From Futiania mangrovi (GTDB taxonomy: Bacteria; Pseudomonadota; Alphaproteobacteria; Futianiales; Futianiaceae): a stretch of 64,000 bases of DNA. Each line of letters begins with the position of its first letter. The stretch's first letter is position 1. A program made the translations under genes and the position numbers. The stretch spans positions 310,001-374,000 of the forward strand of contig NZ_JAMZFT010000001.1 of the NCBI RefSeq assembly GCF_024158125.1, in the 5' to 3' direction. Below the pieces are notes generated by a model. The model made no database searches. It was not told the DNA's origin and saw nothing but the letters and a program-made list of their open reading frames with translations. Below, in pieces: positions 34,857 through 42,379 of the stretch.

Positions 34857-35779
34857 GGCGGGGAAAGCTCCCCCGCCCGGCGCACCAGCGCCGATGCGCC
34901 GGTCGCCGCGTCCGCGATCCTGGCCCAAGGGTCGTCCTTGGCTCCCAGCCTGCGGAAGATGTTGGCGATATTGTATTTCTGCGGCGTCATGCCGGACGAC
35001 AGCGCCTCCTCCCAATCGAGTGGGGTCGCGAGCGGTGCGCCGGCCCGCGCGCGCACTCCATAGGGCGCGACCGATGTCTGCCCATAGGCGTTGCGCGCAA
35101 TGTCGAGGTAGACGCGGCCGCCGCGGTCCTTCTTGCGCTGCGCATTGGTCAGCGTCTCCGGATGGCGGGCGGCCAGAACCTCGCACATCTGGCGCGCGGC
35201 CTCGCGCACCGTATCGAAATCCTCCGTCCGGTCGAGCGGGACGACCACGTGCAGCCCGCGCGAGCCCGTCGTCTGCACGAAGGGCGCGGCGTCCATCTCC
35301 TCCAGCATGCCGCGGACCCACCGTGCCGCGTCCTGTACCTTCGCAAAGTCGCCGTCGGAGGGGTCGAGATCGAACACGAGCCGGTCAGGCCTGTCGATGC
35401 GGTCCACGCGCGACAGGCCGAGGTGGGGCGTGATCATGCCCTGGTTTGCGAGGTAGACCAGGGTTGCCGCCTCCTCGATCACCACATGGGTGACGGTGCC
35501 GTCCTCCTTCTCCAGTTCCGCCCGGGCGATCCAGCCGGGAAAGTGATCGGGCGTGTGCTTCTGGAAGAAACCGTCCTCGCCGATGCCGTCCGGGTAGCGC
35601 TCCATCGAGAGCGGGCGGCCCCGGTAGTGCGGCAGCGCCACCTCCGCGATGCGGGCGTAATAGTCGCCAAGGTCGCGCTTGGTGATGCCGTCTGCGGGGA
35701 AGAGCACCTTGTCCGGGTGGCTGAGGGCGACCTCGCGCCCGCCGGCCACGATGACGGCGCCATGGTCATCGCCAACCAT
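34853..35779 (-). CDS. LigD polymerase/primase module, stand-alone
   Basis: A 308-residue archaeo-eukaryotic-primase-type domain that in bacterial NHEJ fills gaps with (ribo)nucleotides. Key residues are visible: the metal-binding pair D137 and D139 in LVFDLDPSDG, a basic pocket TTGSRGLHVVVPL with catalytic histidine, and QRKKDRGGRVYLDIARNAYGQTSVAPY. In most bacteria it is fused to phosphoesterase and ligase domains; here it ends after the polymerase domain. Starts at ATG 35779, directly after the phosphoesterase gene stop. No Ku or ATP-dependent ligase gene lies in the window. Confidence 0.92.
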   Translation of the reverse strand: MVGDDHGAVIVAGGREVALSHPDKVLFPADGITKRDLGDYYARIAEVALPHYRGRPLSMERYPDGIGEDGFFQKHTPDHFPGWIARAELEKEDGTVTHVVIEEAATLVYLANQGMITPHLGLSRVDRIDRPDRLVFDLDPSDGDFAKVQDAARWVRGMLEEMDAAPFVQTTGSRGLHVVVPLDRTEDFDTVREAARQMCEVLAARHPETLTNAQRKKDRGGRVYLDIARNAYGQTSVAPYGVRARAGAPLATPLDWEEALSSGMTPQKYNIANIFRRLGAKDDPWARIADAATGASALVRRAGELSPP

Positions 35780-35781
35780 GC

Positions 35782-36366
35782 TCAGCCCTCCCCCTCTTCG
35801 CGGGCGATCTCGTCGCGCGTGCGCCCGCTCAGCACCGAGCGCGGCTCGGTCGAGACCGGGTTGCGGCGCGCGTCCGCTTCCGCGTCGTCCATCTTCACGA
35901 GCAGCCAGCGCGCGTCCTTCCCCTCGCCGGTGCGCTGCAGCGCATAGCCGCCGGTCAGCTTGCGGCCCTTCAGCCAGACGAGGAAATGGCCGTTTGCAAT
36001 GGCGCGCGCGGCGGGCACTGTCTTGCCGTCCTTTTCCGTGATGTTCTCGTAAGGCCCCTTGTCCCAGACGAGCACGGTGCCCGCGCCGTATTCGCCCTCG
36101 GGGATCACGCCCTCGAAATCGGCGTAGGCGAGGGGGTGGTCCTCGGTCGGGATGGCGAGGCGCTTCTCGCACGGGTCGGTGGAGGGACCCTTGGGCACCG
36201 CCCAGGACTTCAGCGTGCCGTCCACCTCGAACCGCACGTCGTAGTGCAGTGTGCTCGCGTCGTGCTCCTGGATCACGAAGACCGGATCGCCGCCCGATGT
36301 GCTCCCGCGCCCGGACTTCGGCTCGGGCGTGCGCCGGAAATCGCGCTTGTCGTCATAGTCGCTCAT
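35782..36366 (-). CDS. LigD 3'-phosphoesterase module, stand-alone
   Basis: A 194-residue protein corresponding to the PE domain of LigD, which removes 3'-phosphates or terminal ribonucleotides at breaks. Signature residues are FVIQEHDASTLHYDVRFE (His/Asp/His/Asp of the metal site), WAVPKGPS, and DHPLAYADFEGVIPEGEYGAGTV with a later VLVWDKG. It is followed after 2 bases by the polymerase module, so the two LigD activities are separate chains of one operon. ATG 36366 is used; an ATG two codons earlier is possible. Confidence 0.92.
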   Translation of the reverse strand: MSDYDDKRDFRRTPEPKSGRGSTSGGDPVFVIQEHDASTLHYDVRFEVDGTLKSWAVPKGPSTDPCEKRLAIPTEDHPLAYADFEGVIPEGEYGAGTVLVWDKGPYENITEKDGKTVPAARAIANGHFLVWLKGRKLTGGYALQRTGEGKDARWLLVKMDDAEADARRNPVSTEPRSVLSGRTRDEIAREEGEG

Positions 36367-36401
36367 CCGCATCCACCGCTTGCCAGATGCTCCCGCCGGA
36401 A

Positions 36402-36428
36402 AAACGCAGGAGAGCCCTTTGTGCGTTT
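36402..36428 (-). terminator. Rho-independent terminator of the SDR gene, overlapping its stop
   Basis: Read on the minus strand, AAACGCA and TGCGTTT form a perfect 7-bp stem around 13 bases, followed by further Ts (TGCGTTTTT). It begins inside the SDR stop codon region and lies before the LigD phosphoesterase start, so the repair operon has its own transcript. Confidence 0.55.
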
Positions 36429-37234
36429 CAGCTGACCTTGAGCGTCAGGCCCCCGTCGACGACCATCTCCAGCCCGGTCACGTAGCGCGCCTCGTCGGAG
36501 GCGAGGAACAGGCAGGCGTGCGCCACGTCCCAGGCGTCCCCCATGTGACCCATGGGCACCTGCGCATCGCGGGCGCGCCACATCGCCTCCACGTCGCCCT
36601 TTCCATATGAAGCGGCGAGACCCGCGGAATGTTCCACCATCGGCGTCTTCATCAGCCCGGGCAGGACGGCGTTCACGCGGATGTTCTTCGGCGCGTACTC
36701 GACCGCCGTCGTGCGGGTCAGGTGGTTCATCGCCGCCTTGGTCGCGTAATAAGTGGCGTAGGGCACGCCGGTGTAGCGGATCGAGGCCACGGACGAGATG
36801 TTGACGATGGAGCCGCCGCCCTGGGCCTCCATCACCGGGATCACATGCTTCATGGAGAGGTAGCAGCCCTTGAGGTTCACGTCGAAGACGCGGTCCCAGT
36901 CGTCCTCCGGCAGGTCGACGACCCCGCCGACATGGGCGAGCCCGACATTGTAGTCGAGCACGTCGATGCGCCCGAAGGCGCCGGTGCAGGCCGCGACCAT
37001 GGCGCGGATGTCGTCGTGGCTGGAGACGTCGGCGCGCACTGCCTCCGCCGTGCCGCCTTCGTCGCGGATGATGCGGGCGGTTTCTGCCGCGGCATCGGCG
37101 TTCACGTCGGCGCACATGACGCGGGCGCCTTCGCGCGCGAAGAGCACGGCCGCCGCCTTGCCATTGCCCCAGCCGGGCCCGATCGAGCCCGCGCCGACGA
37201 CGAGCGCCACCTTGTCCTTCAGCCGTTGGCCCAT
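36428..37234 (-). CDS. SDR-family oxidoreductase
   Basis: A 268-residue classical short-chain dehydrogenase. The cofactor loop is VGAGSIGPGWGNG, a longer glycine-rich variant than TGxxxGxG, with ADVNADAA after strand 2; NVGLAHVGG in place of NNAG; the catalytic serine in IVNISSVAS and YxxxK in YATYYATKAAMN. It ends GLEMVVDGGLTLKV. Reaction and substrate unknown. ATG 37234 has GGGGGAGG and GAGG upstream. Confidence 0.9.
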   Translation of the reverse strand: MGQRLKDKVALVVGAGSIGPGWGNGKAAAVLFAREGARVMCADVNADAAAETARIIRDEGGTAEAVRADVSSHDDIRAMVAACTGAFGRIDVLDYNVGLAHVGGVVDLPEDDWDRVFDVNLKGCYLSMKHVIPVMEAQGGGSIVNISSVASIRYTGVPYATYYATKAAMNHLTRTTAVEYAPKNIRVNAVLPGLMKTPMVEHSAGLAASYGKGDVEAMWRARDAQVPMGHMGDAWDVAHACLFLASDEARYVTGLEMVVDGGLTLKVS

Positions 37235-37365
37235 GATCCTCAGTCCTCCCCCGGTTTCATTGCGCCGCACGGCTCCGCCGCGGGCGTGCCGCCACCGCAT
37301 CTTGCGCCGGAGCGGCCGTAGAGGCAAAGCCCGGCCCCGCACGCGAACGCGCGAGCGGATGCGAA

Positions 37366-37395
37366 AAGGGGGCCGCCATCGCTGGCGGCCCCCTT
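37366..37395 (-). terminator. Rho-independent terminator of the third PEP-CTERM gene
   Basis: AAGGGGGCCGCCA and TGGCGGCCCCCTT pair over 13 bp around a 4-base loop. On the minus strand it ends in a TTTT run, 26 bases past the stop. It is the strongest intrinsic terminator in the window. Confidence 0.8.
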
Positions 37396-37421
37396 GTCGG
37401 TCGTGTGTCTGCGTTTGGGCG

Positions 37422-38117
37422 TCAAGCCGCCGCATGCGCCTTGCGGCGGGCCGCAGCGGCAAGGCCGAGGAGACCGATGCCGATCATCGCGAGGCCGGCC
37501 GGCTCCGGAATGGCCTGCAGGTTCACGTTGTCGATGCCGCGCACGCCGCCGTCGGCGGCCGTGCCCCGCATCTGGAACGCGATCGCATAGGCCGCGTACT
37601 TGCCGTCCAGGTCCGCAATCATCGGCGTGCTGCTGGTCCAGACGTCGCTATAGAGGCTGAGCGAGGCCAGAACCACCACGTCCGGGCCGCTGAACCAGGG
37701 CGCGAACGGGCTGACCGATCCCGCGGCCGTCAGGCCCAGGATGTAGGCCGTGCCGTCCGTGGTCGGCGGCTCCTGCTTGATGAAGTCGAAGGTCAGCTGA
37801 AGCTGCGTCGCCCCCGCCGGCACGACGGCCGAGGAGATTCCGTAGTACAGCAGGTTGGTGTGGTCGCCCGTCGGCGGATTCAGGTGACGCGCATAGTCGC
37901 CGTCGCAGGGGGCGACGCACTCAGCGCCGCTGGTGATGCCCCAGCGTGCCGGCGCGCTCGGCAGGTCGAGCCACATGTTGAGGTTCTGGGTCGGCGTCAG
38001 CGTCGCCTGCGAGATCGTCGCTGCCGTGAAGTCTTCGTCCACGAGGACGGTCGCATGCGCCATCGATGCCACCAGAAGCCCTGCGGACAGGGCAAAGGCG
38101 CCGAAAATCTTCTTCAT
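37422..38117 (-). CDS. PEP-CTERM sorting domain-containing exported protein
   Basis: A 231-residue secreted protein: a signal peptide (KKIFGAFALSAGLLVASMAHA), a beta-sandwich-like middle with one C-x3-C pair (CVAPC), and a canonical C-terminal PEP-CTERM tail of IPEPAG, a hydrophobic helix (LAMIGIGLLGLAAAA) and RRKAHAAA. It is not closely similar to the two SEPA-type proteins at 15-16 kb. GGGAG lies eight bases before ATG 38117. Processing would need an exosortase encoded elsewhere. The function is unknown; relatives are surface or matrix proteins. Confidence 0.88.
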   Translation of the reverse strand: MKKIFGAFALSAGLLVASMAHATVLVDEDFTAATISQATLTPTQNLNMWLDLPSAPARWGITSGAECVAPCDGDYARHLNPPTGDHTNLLYYGISSAVVPAGATQLQLTFDFIKQEPPTTDGTAYILGLTAAGSVSPFAPWFSGPDVVVLASLSLYSDVWTSSTPMIADLDGKYAAYAIAFQMRGTAADGGVRGIDNVNLQAIPEPAGLAMIGIGLLGLAAAARRKAHAAA

Positions 38118-38444
38118 GATCCGTACTCCCAATTGATCCTTTTTCTTCTGTCCGTTGTGCAACTGGGCGAAGTGATTAACCATGGTCGCAAGAAGTGGGC
38201 CACTTGGTTCGGGGCGGAAAATTGAATATGTGGCAATGGGTTGGCCTATCCGCCACCGCGATTTGGGCGGAAGGTGGTGTAAGCGTGGGTTAACTATTGT
38301 TAATTTTCTGGACGATGATTGCTTGCCTGCATCCGGCGCGGGCGATGGGCATATCCGCGTTGGCTGCATCGCCGGGTGATGCAGATCATGGCGGCGCCGG
38401 GCCTCGTGCCGCCACGCTCCCGCAGGTTTTCCGAGGAGGTGCCG
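38118..38444. other. Divergent intergenic region, PEP-CTERM gene / nitroreductase
   Basis: About 330 bases with lower GC than the surroundings and no gene. A perfect TTAAC-TATT-GTTAA inverted repeat lies at 38290-38303, about 140 bases before the nitroreductase start, and could be an operator or upstream promoter element. Confidence 0.45.
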
Positions 38445-39515
38445 ATGTCGCGACAGGATTATGCTGCTGCCGCCGCTGCCATCCGTACACCCTTGCGTGT
38501 CCCGGCGGGAGGCGGGCTGGACCTGGAGGAACTGGTCCGGCTCGGCACGCTGGCCGCCAACAGCCACAACACCCAGCCGTGGACCTTCTCCCTGGAGGCT
38601 GGCGCCATCCTGATCCGGCCCGATCCCGGCCGCCGCTGCCCGGTGGTCGACCCGGACGATGCCCACCTGTGGCGCAGTCTGGGATGCGCGGCAGAGAACA
38701 TCGTGCAGGGGGCGCAGGCCTTTGCCCATGCAGCCAGCGTGTCGGTGGACGGGGAGGTGCTGCGGATCGATTTCACGCCGGCCGAGCCGCGCGCGCCGGA
38801 TGCCCTCTGTCTCGCGATCCCGCGGCGGCAATGCGTCAAGACGGCCTATGACGGCCGGCCGGTCCCGGCGCACCAGCACGACCTCCTGCGGCAGGCCGGG
38901 ACGGTGGGGCTTGCGCGGGCAGTGCTCGTCACGGACGCGGACATGCGGGCGGGGATCGCCGACCTCGTCGCCGAAGGAGACCGCGCGCAATTGGACGACC
39001 CGGCGTTCCGGGAGGAGCTGACCGGCTGGATGCGGTTTTCCGATGCCACGGCGATCCGGACGGGCGATGGCCTTTCGGGCCGTACTGTCGGTCAGCCGGC
39101 GCTGCCTGACTGGCTGGCGCGGCCACTCGTGGGACTGATGCTGTCAGGCAAGGCGCAGGCGCGGACTGACCGCCGCAACATCGAAAGCTCTCCAGTGCTG
39201 GCGGTGATCGTCGCGGCTGGGGAGGGACCGGAGACCTGGGTCGACGCAGGCCGCGCGAGCGAGCGCTTCCAGCTCCAGGCCACGGCGCTCGGCCTCGCGA
39301 GCGCTTTCCTCAACCAGCCCGTGGAGGTGCCGCATCTCCGGCCGCGCTTGACGGCGTTGCTGGGACTTGCCGACGAGACGCCCCAGCTCATCCTTCGCGC
39401 GGGGTACGGTCCCGAGATGCCCTACAGCCAACGCAGGCCCGTGCGCAGCGTGATCCGTGCGCCGGGGGCGGATCCGGCGCGTCAGGCGCCGCCTGCCTTG
39501 CCCGCAGGCGATTGA
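38445..39515 (+). CDS. Acg-family nitroreductase-like FMN oxidoreductase
   Basis: A 356-residue double-length nitroreductase-fold protein. LVRLGTLAANSHNTQPWTF is the FMN-binding N-terminal motif of the Acg group. The C-terminal half has ERFQLQATALGLASAFLNQPVEVPHLRPRL-like sequence, then LILRAGYGPEMPYSQRRP at the end. Acg proteins (first described in M. tuberculosis) lack key lid residues of true nitroreductases and may store flavin. The strong GAGGAGG five bases before ATG 38445 fixes the start. Its last 34 bases overlap the convergent GT2 gene. Confidence 0.85.
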   Translation: MSRQDYAAAAAAIRTPLRVPAGGGLDLEELVRLGTLAANSHNTQPWTFSLEAGAILIRPDPGRRCPVVDPDDAHLWRSLGCAAENIVQGAQAFAHAASVSVDGEVLRIDFTPAEPRAPDALCLAIPRRQCVKTAYDGRPVPAHQHDLLRQAGTVGLARAVLVTDADMRAGIADLVAEGDRAQLDDPAFREELTGWMRFSDATAIRTGDGLSGRTVGQPALPDWLARPLVGLMLSGKAQARTDRRNIESSPVLAVIVAAGEGPETWVDAGRASERFQLQATALGLASAFLNQPVEVPHLRPRLTALLGLADETPQLILRAGYGPEMPYSQRRPVRSVIRAPGADPARQAPPALPAGD

Positions 39516-40339
39516 GCCCGCAGGGTCCGCAGACCAGGCGTTGCAGGGGGCCGGGTGTCCTCGGCGGCGGCAAGGGGCACAGCCGCCGCAGGCCGTACGG
39601 CCTCGACCCGTGGCAGGCGGCGACGGCGCATTAGCCAGGCGGCGCCCGCAAGGTCGACGATGCCGACAAGGGCACGCTGCAGATTGCCGTACTTCGACCG
39701 CCCGGCCACGCGCGGACGGTGGGCGACGTCGACGGTCTGGACGCGCAGCCCCTCGCGCTGAACCATCGCCGGCATGAAGCGGTGGATATGGTCGAAATAG
39801 GGAAGCATCAGGTAGACCTCGCGCGGGAAGGCCTTGAGCCCGCAGCCGCTGTCCCGCACCCCGTCCTTCAGAAGCCCGCCGCGAATGGCGTTGGCGAGGC
39901 GGGAGCCGGCCTTCTTCCAGCCGGTGTCGCGCCGTCCGACACGCTGCCCCTGGACGAGACCGAGCGTGCGGTCCGGTGCGGCGCAGAGAAAGGGCGCGAC
40001 CAGGCGGGGAAGTTCTGCCGGGGGGTTCTGGCCGTCGGCATCGAGCGTCGCGACGACCGTCCCCCGCGCGGCGTGTACCCCGGTGCGGATCGCGGCCGAC
40101 TGGCCGCACGACGCGGTGTGGCGCAGGCAACGCAGGTCCGGCATGCGCCCGGCGAGTTCGGCAACCCTGCCGGAGGTGTCGTCGGTGGAGCCGTCGTCGA
40201 CCACGACGATCTCGTGGCGGATGCCGGACAGCGCCTCCGCGATCTCGGCGATCAGGGTGCCGATCGACTGGGCTTCGTCCCTCGCCGGGATGACGACTGT
40301 AACTTCGAGGGCGGGAAAGCGGGGGGAGACGAGCGTCAT
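39482..40339 (-). CDS. Family 2 glycosyltransferase, DPM1/ArnC-like
   Basis: A 285-residue GT2 enzyme that probably transfers a sugar to undecaprenyl phosphate. It shows VTVVIPARDEAQSIGTLI, EIVVVDDGSTDDTS (DDGS nucleotide-binding), VATLDADGQNPPAELPRL (DAD metal motif) and SGCGLKAFPREVYL. The C-terminal part is basic (RRRRLPRVEA) without clear membrane helices, unlike many ArnC-type enzymes. The start overlaps the GT39 stop by four bases (ATGA). The product would be the lipid-linked donor for that enzyme. Confidence 0.88.
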   Translation of the reverse strand: MTLVSPRFPALEVTVVIPARDEAQSIGTLIAEIAEALSGIRHEIVVVDDGSTDDTSGRVAELAGRMPDLRCLRHTASCGQSAAIRTGVHAARGTVVATLDADGQNPPAELPRLVAPFLCAAPDRTLGLVQGQRVGRRDTGWKKAGSRLANAIRGGLLKDGVRDSGCGLKAFPREVYLMLPYFDHIHRFMPAMVQREGLRVQTVDVAHRPRVAGRSKYGNLQRALVGIVDLAGAAWLMRRRRLPRVEAVRPAAAVPLAAAEDTRPPATPGLRTLRAQSPAGKAGGA

Positions 40340-41997
40340 TGCGGCGCGGATCCTTTCTGCGGTGGCCGTGCGGCATCTGGCACGGGCCACACACGGTAGA
40401 GGCGCCCGCGGAAATTGATCTCGCGGACGGCCGGCCAGCCGGGCGACATCCGTTCCGCGCGGCCGATCACGGCGCCGCCGGGGTGCGTGGCGGCCCAGGC
40501 CGCGATCTCTCCGGGGATGCGCAGTTCCGCGACCGGGCTTGCGAGGCGGCCGGAGAAGGTGAACTCGCCGTGATAGTCCCCGCCCGTGTAGGCAAGGCCG
40601 CCGGACGCATATGGCGCCGCCGCCTCTGCCAGAAGCGCGCTGTCATAAACGGTGCGGAGGGGCGTGGCCGCCACGGCGTAGAAGATCAGCAGCGTTCCGG
40701 GCGCGATCAGGGCCCATGCGGCGAAGCGGCTCGGCATGGCGAGGACGGCGGCTGCGAGTGCCGCGAGCAGGCCGAGCGCAAGGGCAACGGACGCCGCATC
40801 GACGGTGAGACCTTCCTCCCGGGCATGCGGGACGAGCCCCAGCAGCACCGCCGCTGCCCCCGCCACGATGAGCAAGGCGGGAACGAGCGGCAGGAGCCGC
40901 CATCTCTTTGGTTCCGCGGCAGAGGTGTCTGCCGTTCCGGGCCAGGCGCGCGCCAGCAGCAGGGCGAGCGCGGGCAGTTCGGGAAGCAGATAGTGGATTT
41001 GCTTGCCGCTGATCAGGCTGAAGGCGAGGAGGGCCGCCCCCGCCCAGACGAGGCAGAACCGGACGGCTTCGTCCCGCAGCAGCGCCCTGGAGCCAAGCGC
41101 GCGCAACACGGCCGGCCGCCAGCCCCAGGGCCACAGGAAGGCCGGCAGCAACGCCACGAAGAACCAGGCCGGCTCGCGGTGCGCGAAGGACGAGACCATG
41201 CGGTCGGCACTCTGGTGCCAGAGGATGGCGTCCCGATACTCCGGCCCTCCCCACACCGCGGCCGGAACCAGCCAGACCGAGACGAGGCCGAGCCCGAAGA
41301 GGAAGGCAAGGCCGACGCCGCGGTACCAGGTCCCGGCCGCGGGCCGGGATGCCGTGTCGCGCCAAAGGGGGGCAAGGAGCGCGACGGGCATCACGTGGAG
41401 AAGAATGACAGGACCCTTGGCGAACGCGCCCAGCGCCAGCGCGGCGCCGACGCCCAGCCAGCCGAGGCGGTCCGGCGTCCTCCGCTGGCGCGCTAGGCCG
41501 ATCATGGCGAGCAGGGTCGCCGCGGTCAGCATCGCGTCGAACATGGTGAGCGAGGCGAAGACCAGGAACACGCCGAGGGTCGCGAGGATCCAGGGCGCGC
41601 GCCGTGCGGCTCCGGGGATCTCGGGCCAAAGGATGCGGGCGAGCGCGCCCGTCAGAAGCACCGAGAGCACCCCGAAGGCGGGGCCGACGAGACGGGCGGC
41701 AATCTCCGACACGCCCGCGACGGACCAGGCGAGGTCGATCAGCCAGAACAGGAGGGGCGGCTTGTGCGTGTAGACGGCGCCGTTGAAGTGAGGCACGAGA
41801 ATGTGCCCGTCCCGCCACATCTCCCACGCGACCGCGACATAGCGGGTCTCGTCGACCGGCAGCAGCGGACGCACCGCGATGCCGAGCACGGCCAGGCCGG
41901 CGAACACGACGCCGGCGGCGGCTGCTGCCGTGGCCAGCGCGGCGCTGCGTCCGGTCCCGGCCAGCGGCCGTGGGCCCGTCTCCATTGCCGTGCTCAT
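40336..41997 (-). CDS. Family 39 (ArnT/PMT-like) membrane glycosyltransferase
   Basis: A 553-residue integral membrane protein with about a dozen helices. The first periplasmic loop has the family aspartate-glutamate motif PVDETRYVAVAWEMW, then PHFNGAVYTHKPPLLFW, diagnostic of ArnT-like transferases that move a sugar from undecaprenyl phosphate to lipid A or another acceptor on the periplasmic side. The soluble C-terminal domain starts around TPLRTVYDSALLAEA. It is coupled by ATGA overlaps to both the GT2 gene and the LAB_N-like gene. Confidence 0.9.
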   Translation of the reverse strand: MSTAMETGPRPLAGTGRSAALATAAAAAGVVFAGLAVLGIAVRPLLPVDETRYVAVAWEMWRDGHILVPHFNGAVYTHKPPLLFWLIDLAWSVAGVSEIAARLVGPAFGVLSVLLTGALARILWPEIPGAARRAPWILATLGVFLVFASLTMFDAMLTAATLLAMIGLARQRRTPDRLGWLGVGAALALGAFAKGPVILLHVMPVALLAPLWRDTASRPAAGTWYRGVGLAFLFGLGLVSVWLVPAAVWGGPEYRDAILWHQSADRMVSSFAHREPAWFFVALLPAFLWPWGWRPAVLRALGSRALLRDEAVRFCLVWAGAALLAFSLISGKQIHYLLPELPALALLLARAWPGTADTSAAEPKRWRLLPLVPALLIVAGAAAVLLGLVPHAREEGLTVDAASVALALGLLAALAAAVLAMPSRFAAWALIAPGTLLIFYAVAATPLRTVYDSALLAEAAAPYASGGLAYTGGDYHGEFTFSGRLASPVAELRIPGEIAAWAATHPGGAVIGRAERMSPGWPAVREINFRGRLYRVWPVPDAARPPQKGSAPQ

Positions 41998-42284
41998 GCC
42001 GCGACCTTCCCGCGCGCATCTTCGCGGCGCCGGCGTCCGATCAGCACGAGATTGCGCAGATAGATGACCAGGCCGAGGCCCTGCCCCGCGATGAATACGG
42101 GGTCTTCGCGCCACAGGGCATAGGCGAACAGCGTGGTGCCGCCCGCGATGCTGAACCACCAGAAGGCCAGGGGCACGATGCTTTCGCGGCGCATTTCGCT
42201 CGCGATCCATTGCACGAGGAAGCGCCCGGAAAAGAGTGCCTGCCCGACAAATCCGATACCCAGCCAGAGCTGTTCGCCCGTCAT
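41994..42284 (-). CDS. Lipid-A-disaccharide synthase N-terminal-like (LAB_N) membrane protein
   Basis: A 96-residue protein with three helices: LWLGIGFVGQALFSGRFLVQWIASE, VPLAFWWFSIAGGTTLFAYALW and DPVFIAGQGLGLVIYLRNLVLI. This is the LAB_N family found beside ArnT/ArnC-type transferases, where it may act in flipping or handling the lipid-linked sugar. ATG 42284 is favoured by family length and an upstream GGACGG; starts at 42290 or 42314 are possible. First gene of the three-gene operon. Confidence 0.85.
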   Translation of the reverse strand: MTGEQLWLGIGFVGQALFSGRFLVQWIASEMRRESIVPLAFWWFSIAGGTTLFAYALWREDPVFIAGQGLGLVIYLRNLVLIGRRRREDARGKVAA

Positions 42285-42337
42285 CTGCATCCGTCCAACG
42301 GGGAGAACCCCCAATGGCAGCCGGTGTAACGGGCGAA

Positions 42338-42356
42338 CCTGTCGGCAAGCTGACAG
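42338..42356 (-). promoter_or_regulatory. Operator-like box before the glycosyltransferase operon
   Basis: CTGTCGGCAAGCTGACAG lies between the histidine-kinase stop and the LAB_N start. It contains GCTGACA (42349-42355), the same heptamer that is repeated in the PepSY/response-regulator divergent region, with an inverted partial copy to its left. Binding by the neighbouring OmpR-family regulator is inferred. Confidence 0.4.
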
Positions 42357-42379
42357 AGAGGGGGCGCAACGCCCGGCGG

